A DNA stretch of 9,574 nucleotides, taken from assembly GCA_016919605.1 (NCBI GenBank), contig JACXTQ010000155.1, positions 1 through 9,574 of the forward strand, read 5' to 3'. A model generated the notes under the pieces. That model was not told the DNA's origin. It made no database searches and saw only the letters and a list, made by a program, of their open reading frames with translations. Both the position numbers and the translations under genes were made by a program. The DNA comes from Methylovulum sp. Lineage in GTDB: Bacteria > Pseudomonadota > Gammaproteobacteria > Methylococcales > Methylomonadaceae. This document shows, piece by piece, positions 5,944 through 9,574 of this stretch; the first letter of the stretch is position 1; every line of letters begins with the position of its first letter.

Positions 5944-7158
5944 TTAAACCAACCAAACGCCACCGGCAACAGAAGCGTTGGCCACCTGGGTGGCCTCCAC
6001 TCCAGTCAGTTGTATAACAGTGTCAATCGCTCCCTCATCTTGGAACACATAGGTATTGCCAACGCCCGTAAAGGCAACTGTTTCACCGTGGATCAAATTG
6101 GTTTGCAGATAAGTGAAAATGACGCTTAAATCCCGACCTTGCAGGGTTAAGGACGCACTATAAGTGTCTACATCATCAAAACTGATGATGCCATGGCTAA
6201 TGGCATGGCTGTGAATCATGCCAGAATCTATGCCATCAACACCTTTGGTATCGGCTGCAATATCTGTGCTATCCAAATCCAATTGGTCAGAAGCACTGCT
6301 TTTGCCTAACGTAAACTTATTGACCACGTCATAACTGCCCACCAAACTGTCGCCAGCACTGATCTGCACCACATCCAACATCCCGATTTCTTCACCTAGG
6401 GCATAAGTATCCATGCCTAGGCCGCCAATGAGGATGTCTCCACCATTGCCTCCGGTCAGCATATCATCGCCATTACCACCTATCAGCGTATCACTACCAT
6501 TGCCACCATTAACGATGTCGTTGCCGTCACCACCGTCTAAGGTATCATTACCCCATCCACCCGCAAGGTTATCGTTACCGTCACCACCGTTCAGCGTATC
6601 GACCAGGCTGCCGCCAGAAATGCTATCATCCCCCGTCCAACCGTTAATGATATTGTTTTCACCATCAATCCCCAATAAATTGTCATTACCAGCCGTACCT
6701 TCATGATGACCAGCAACATAAGCCAATGTCCAAACCGTGTCGGTAAAGTGGAATTGATCGATGGCATAGGCACTGCCGGCAAAAAAATTATTGACGGTAA
6801 CTTGATTGTTATTACCATAAGTCAAAACCAAATTATGATTTACGCCATCGTCATAAAACGCAGTCACATCGGTGGATGCAACATCGCTGAAGGTTACAAT
6901 ATCTTGGGAGACATCATTTTCATAGATGGTGTCTATGCCGTAACCGTTAGCAATAATATAAACATCCGCACCGCTGCCACCATTCAAGTTATCGTCACCA
7001 GAACCACCCACCAGCACATCATCGCCGTTGCCGCCATATAAACTATCATTACCGCCTAAGCCATACAAAACATCATTACCTTGATAGCCATAAATAGCAT
7101 CCGCCTGAGCAGCACCGGTTAGAGTATTGTTGTGTTTATCACCGCTAATAATTGCCAT
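5944..7158 (-). CDS. RTX (hemolysin-type) calcium-binding repeat protein
   Basis: This 404-residue protein has two blocks of glycine/aspartate nonapeptides (GGxGxDxLx). Block 1 covers residues 6-68 with about seven repeats; block 2 covers residues 154-252 with about eleven. Such repeats bind Ca2+ and fold into a parallel beta-roll once outside the cell. Between them (about 69-145) lies a segment like the hemolysin-type calcium-binding protein related domain, with DVTAFYDDGVNHNLVLTYGN and QVTVNNFFAGSAYAIDQFHF followed by W143. The C-terminal part (253-404) is non-repetitive and ends NTYVFQDEGAIDTVIQLTGV then a short tail, a layout seen in type I-secreted proteins with uncleaved C-terminal signals. 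There is no N-terminal signal peptide. The ATG is preceded by AAAGGA (rc of 7167-7172) at 8 bases. No enzymatic domain and no type I transporter gene is visible here. It is probably an extracellular or surface-layer/adhesion-type protein, with the exact role unknown. Confidence 0.9.
   Translation of the reverse strand: MAIISGDKHNNTLTGAAQADAIYGYQGNDVLYGLGGNDSLYGGNGDDVLVGGSGDDNLNGGSGADVYIIANGYGIDTIYENDVSQDIVTFSDVASTDVTAFYDDGVNHNLVLTYGNNNQVTVNNFFAGSAYAIDQFHFTDTVWTLAYVAGHHEGTAGNDNLLGIDGENNIINGWTGDDSISGGSLVDTLNGGDGNDNLAGGWGNDTLDGGDGNDIVNGGNGSDTLIGGNGDDMLTGGNGGDILIGGLGMDTYALGEEIGMLDVVQISAGDSLVGSYDVVNKFTLGKSSASDQLDLDSTDIAADTKGVDGIDSGMIHSHAISHGIISFDDVDTYSASLTLQGRDLSVIFTYLQTNLIHGETVAFTGVGNTYVFQDEGAIDTVIQLTGVEATQVANASVAGGVWLV
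6403..6699 (-). repeat. RTX repeat block 2 (eleven 27-bp units)
   Basis: These 297 bp encode eleven consecutive nonapeptides of the RTX gene, from GTAGNDNLL to IGGLGMDTY. The best units are NGGDGNDNL, DGGDGNDIV and IGGNGDDML. Units 2 (GIDGENNII) and 4 (SGGSLVDTL) are degenerate, so Ca2+ sites are probably interrupted there. On the DNA the units are diverged 27-bp direct repeats; they leave a low-complexity Pro/Ser-rich shadow frame on the plus strand that is not a gene. Confidence 0.85.
6955..7143 (-). repeat. RTX repeat block 1 (seven 27-bp units)
   Basis: These 189 bp encode seven nonapeptide units at the N-terminus of the RTX protein. The first two are degenerate (GDKHNNTLT, GAAQADAIY). 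The next four are near consensus (GYQGNDVLY, GLGGNDSLY, GGNGDDVLV, GGSGDDNLN), and the last, GGSGADVYI, leads into the intervening domain. Confidence 0.8.
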
Positions 7159-7329
7159 CGTAAATATCCTTTATCTAAATTACATTACTAAAAAAATTGC
7201 AAAATTAAAACTGAACTACTCAAAATGCCTTATGCCTAACCTAGTACAAAAAGCCAACGCAAGCAATTTCTGCCATTCTATCCGCTAAAAAACTATAAAA
7301 CGAATAAAATCTAACAGAAATTTATGAAA

Positions 7330-7358
7330 AAAATAGTGATATATCTCACTTTTTACAA
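7330..7358 (-). promoter_or_regulatory. Candidate sigma-70 promoter for the RTX gene
   Basis: On the minus strand, TTGTAA (rc of 7353-7358) and TATTTT (rc of 7330-7335) are separated by 17 bp, an optimal spacing. Each hexamer matches consensus at 4 of 6 positions. The transcript would start near 7323 and leave a leader of about 165 nt. AT-rich DNA gives many such matches by chance. Confidence 0.3.
7335..7350. promoter_or_regulatory. CRP-like palindrome upstream of the RTX gene
   Basis: AGTGA-TATATC-TCACT has the GTGA-N6-TCAC core of CRP/Vfr-type operators, with A and T instead of T and A at the outer positions. It falls almost exactly in the spacer of the candidate RTX promoter, where binding would more likely repress than activate. 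Whether the host's CRP-family protein recognises it is unknown. Confidence 0.3.
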
Positions 7359-7541
7359 ATATCTTATAGGAATTGGCTACAGGATGATAACTCGCAGAAC
7401 AAATAATCGACTTACTAAATAACTTTATCATTAAGTAGCTAAGCTTGTTTTAAACTATAACTTTTCATTTTAATGTATACATCAGCCAAAAACACAGGCT
7501 CCATCAATAACGGCCATGTACAAAATGCCGAACGCCCGCCA

Positions 7542-8909
7542 TCAGGCCGGAAAATATTTCTTGATCTTATACCACAATGACCGCTCGCTAATATCCAATA
7601 ACTGCGCGGCCTTGGCTTTGTTGTCGCCGGTTTTGTGCAACGCCTGTTGAATCAATTGTTTTTCCAATTGCTCAACTTGCTGGTTCATACCTGTGCCCGT
7701 ATCTACAGGGCCTGGTAACGACGGATGTGACGGTGCAGTGTCTTTCAGCACATCGCTGGGCAAATGGCCGATAGCGATGGTTTTGCCACCACTGAGGACA
7801 ATGGCGCGTTCCATCATATTTTCCAACTCACGGACATTGCCCGGCCAGTCGTAAGCCGTTAGGCAGGCTTGAGCATCGGCTTCGATACCGTTGACGGCAA
7901 AGCCAAAATCCCGCGCGTGCTTGTCCAAAAAGAATTGTGCCAAGGGCAAAATATCCTCACGCCGTTCGCGTAACGGCGGCAAGATGATGGTGAACACATT
8001 CAGGCGGTAAAACAAATCTTCGCGCAATTTTTGCTCAACCACAGCTTGCCGGGGATTACGGTTAGATGCGGCAATCACCCGTACGTCAACGCTAATGGTG
8101 CGATTGCTGCCCAACCGTTCCAAACAGCGCTCCTGCAACACCCGCAACAGCTTAGCTTGTAGGCCAATATCCATTTCGGTGATTTCATCGAGAAACAAAG
8201 TGCCGCCATCGGCCAGTTCAAACTTACCGATTCGCTCCTTATGCGCCCCAGTAAACGCACCTTTACTATAGCCAAACAGCTCGCTTTCCAAAATATCCGC
8301 CGGAATTGCCGCGCAGTTAATGGGCACAAACAATTCCTTGGCGCGTGGCGAGGCATTATGGATGGCCCTGGCCACCAATTCTTTTCCAGTACCGGTTTCA
8401 CCTTGAAGCAGCACTCCGGTCTTGGTCGCCGCGACTTGCTGGATTTGCGTGTAAACCGCCTGCATGGCCGGGCTGGTGCCAATAAAGCCCCGCCAACCCT
8501 GCTCCACTTCTTGACGCAAATAACGGTTCTCGCGCTGCATCTTGCCCAAGCGCAACGCCCGCTGCACGGCGGCGGTGACGGCATCCAACTCAAATGGGCG
8601 GACAATATAATCGCTGGCTCCATATTTCATGGCATCCACGGCACTTTCCACCGTCCCGTAAGCGGTCACGACAATCACCGGAATATCGTTATTATTTTCA
8701 CGCAATTGCCTTAATAAACCAATACCGTCCAAATTAGGCATCCGTAAATCAGTGATGACCAAATCGGCGGTTTGGGCGGCCAGTATCGCCAAGGCTTGCT
8801 GGCCATCTGCCGCCTGCAACACGCAATACTCCATTTGCGTGAGCATAATTTCCAATAAACGGCGCATTTTCGGTTCGTCATCGACAACCAGAATAGTTTG
8901 TTTGGGCAT
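7542..8909 (-). CDS. Sigma-54-dependent NtrC-family response regulator
   Basis: This 455-residue protein is a three-domain bacterial enhancer-binding protein. The receiver domain (about 4-118) has the acidic pair D10/D11, phospho-acceptor D54 in ITDLRMP and T82 in VVTAYG. The position that normally holds the switch Lys (KPF) is R104 (YIVRPFE). The AAA+ domain (about 142-370) has Walker A GETGTGKE (170-177), the sigma-54 contact loop GAFTGA (217-222), Walker B GGTLFLDE (235-242), the REDLFYRLNVF region (296-306) and WPGNVREL (355-362). A Fis-type helix-turn-helix ends the protein (about 415-452, KAKAAQLLDISERSLWYKIK). It should activate sigma-54 RNA polymerase promoters upon phosphorylation. 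The ATG lies 3 bp after the kinase stop, with AGGA inside the kinase end as ribosome binding site, so translation is likely coupled. It belongs with NtrC/ZraR/AtoC-type regulators; the target genes and the signal cannot be told. Confidence 0.96.
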   Translation of the reverse strand: MPKQTILVVDDEPKMRRLLEIMLTQMEYCVLQAADGQQALAILAAQTADLVITDLRMPNLDGIGLLRQLRENNNDIPVIVVTAYGTVESAVDAMKYGASDYIVRPFELDAVTAAVQRALRLGKMQRENRYLRQEVEQGWRGFIGTSPAMQAVYTQIQQVAATKTGVLLQGETGTGKELVARAIHNASPRAKELFVPINCAAIPADILESELFGYSKGAFTGAHKERIGKFELADGGTLFLDEITEMDIGLQAKLLRVLQERCLERLGSNRTISVDVRVIAASNRNPRQAVVEQKLREDLFYRLNVFTIILPPLRERREDILPLAQFFLDKHARDFGFAVNGIEADAQACLTAYDWPGNVRELENMMERAIVLSGGKTIAIGHLPSDVLKDTAPSHPSLPGPVDTGTGMNQQVEQLEKQLIQQALHKTGDNKAKAAQLLDISERSLWYKIKKYFPA

Positions 8910-8912
8910 TAC

Positions 8913-9574
8913 TTAAAGTTCCTGATGAATAATCGGCAAAACCACATGAAAACACGCACCGCCTGTCGGGCTGTCAGTCACAAAAATAGTGCCCTGATGG
9001 GCCAAAACAATCTGCTGCACCACCGTCAATCCTAAGCCCACCCCTTCTTGGCGCAAAGTAAAAAATGGCTCGAACACCTTGACTTTGTTGGCATCGCTAA
9101 TGCCCGCACCGTCATCGCTGACACAAATCTCCAGGGTGTTGACTTGATGGGCGGTGCTTACCTGAATATGGCCGCCCAGTTTAACGTGTTGTATGGCGTT
9201 TAATAATAAATTTAAAAAAACTTGGATGATGTGATCTTTATCACAATCCACTTGTGCATTTTTCACATCCAGTAGGGTAGTGATCGCTACTTGGCGCATT
9301 TCCGCATGGCTTTGTACCAAATCCAAGGTATGCCGGATAATGTCATGGATGTCATGGCGAACAAAATGCGGCGGGCGGGGCTTGGCGCACTCCAGCATGG
9401 TAGTGACCAAACCGTTCAGGCGCTGGGTTTCACTTAAGATATAGTCGGTCATTTCCAGGCCTATGTCACTGAGTGCCGGTTCGCGTTGCAAAATTTGTGC
9501 GGACGAGCGCAAAATCCCCAACGGTGTCCGCACTTCATGCGCCATGCTCGCCGCCATTTCACCAATCACCGCCA
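8913..9574 (-). CDS. Sensor histidine kinase, C-terminal part (N-terminus outside window)
   Basis: The frame is open to the right edge: Ala and Val codons precede IGEMAASMAHEVRTPLG, so the GTG at 9569 need not be the true start. The visible 218+ residues include the dimerisation/phosphoacceptor H box MAHEVRTPLGIL, with the His codon at 9537-9539. The ATPase domain follows: N box IIQVFLNLLLNAIQHV, G1 box VSDDGAGIS, F box VFEPFFTLRQ and G2 box GVGLGLTVV. It ends GGACFHVVLPIIHQEL. The sequence is of the NtrB/ZraS/AtoS type, which pairs with NtrC-family regulators, and the partner gene follows after 3 bp. The usual PFFTTK-GTGLGL stretch reads PFFTLRQEGVGLGL here. Any sensor or membrane domains lie to the right of the window. 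Confidence 0.94.
   Translation of the reverse strand, partial: AVIGEMAASMAHEVRTPLGILRSSAQILQREPALSDIGLEMTDYILSETQRLNGLVTTMLECAKPRPPHFVRHDIHDIIRHTLDLVQSHAEMRQVAITTLLDVKNAQVDCDKDHIIQVFLNLLLNAIQHVKLGGHIQVSTAHQVNTLEICVSDDGAGISDANKVKVFEPFFTLRQEGVGLGLTVVQQIVLAHQGTIFVTDSPTGGACFHVVLPIIHQEL

Larger units (their letters stand above)
7159..7541. other. AT-rich noncoding region upstream of the RTX gene
   Basis: 383 bases without a credible gene separate the response regulator stop from the RTX start. The DNA is clearly more AT-rich than the flanking genes and carries many A- or T-tracts of 4-7 bases (for example 7191-7196, 7286-7291, 7327-7333), so it may be intrinsically curved. It also holds the promoter and palindrome described at 7330-7358 and a perfect 10-bp palindrome ATGTATACAT at 7473-7482. 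No strong terminator follows the response regulator, so read-through into the RTX gene is possible. Confidence 0.6.

Noticed and set aside
6413..6706. Plus-strand Pro/Ser-rich 97-codon frame
   Set aside because: It is the antisense shadow of the RTX repeats; the periodic PP pattern mirrors the GG codons of the nonapeptides.
7263..7275. TGGCAGAAATTGC on the minus strand as a sigma-54 promoter for the RTX gene
   Set aside because: GG and GC are separated by 8 bases (12 to the next GC) and not by the required 10, so the geometry is wrong.

Overview
The window looks like chromosomal DNA of a gammaproteobacterium, most likely a methanotroph of the order Methylococcales. This is an inference from three things: the protein families present, moderate GC content, and a mosaic repeat built on GTTCCCACGCTCCGGCG, a type I associate with Methylococcales and related gammaproteobacteria. 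No marker gene fixes the taxon. Coding is dense except in two intergenic stretches (194-1079 and 7159-7541).

Left part (1-1079): the first 64 codons of an unrecognised minus-strand gene run off the left edge. They are followed by almost 900 bases without a convincing gene. This stretch holds a 122-bp element (428-549) that can fold into a cloverleaf, a fragment of the same repeat at 594-617, and a plausible promoter with a hairpin-bearing leader in front of the next gene.

Positions 1080-2566 (+): a membrane-bound fatty acid hydroxylase/sterol desaturase superfamily enzyme, then a small exported DUF2782 protein whose real start is the internal ATG at 2225. This strand ends 8 bp from a convergent minus-strand pair, DUF1800 (start 5361) followed by DUF1501 (start 3768). 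The two are a recurrent exported gene pair of unknown biochemical function. The DUF1800 protein carries a Sec-type signal peptide and the DUF1501 protein a twin-arginine signal.

Positions 5402-5856: two apparently 5'-truncated reading frames lie head to head across a 10-bp tandem duplication. One is the C-terminal part of a minus-strand protein with no start codon. The other is an 89-codon plus-strand frame with no ribosome binding site. This looks like a rearrangement scar. A hairpin at 5877-5912 separates it from a convergent RTX gene.

Positions 5944-9574 (-): in transcription order, a histidine kinase (N-terminus outside the window), a sigma-54-dependent NtrC-family response regulator 3 bp downstream, a 383-bp AT-rich noncoding region with a candidate promoter and a CRP-like palindrome, and a 404-residue RTX calcium-binding protein probably exported by a type I system encoded elsewhere. 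The kinase and regulator form one operon. Whether they control the RTX gene is open: I found no correctly spaced sigma-54 promoter in front of it. The regulator has Arg where receiver domains almost always have the switch Lys.

I did not find a clearly new multi-gene system. The best leads are the head-to-head remnant locus, the cloverleaf repeat, the atypical two-component pair, and the Sec/Tat-exported DUF1800-DUF1501 pair.
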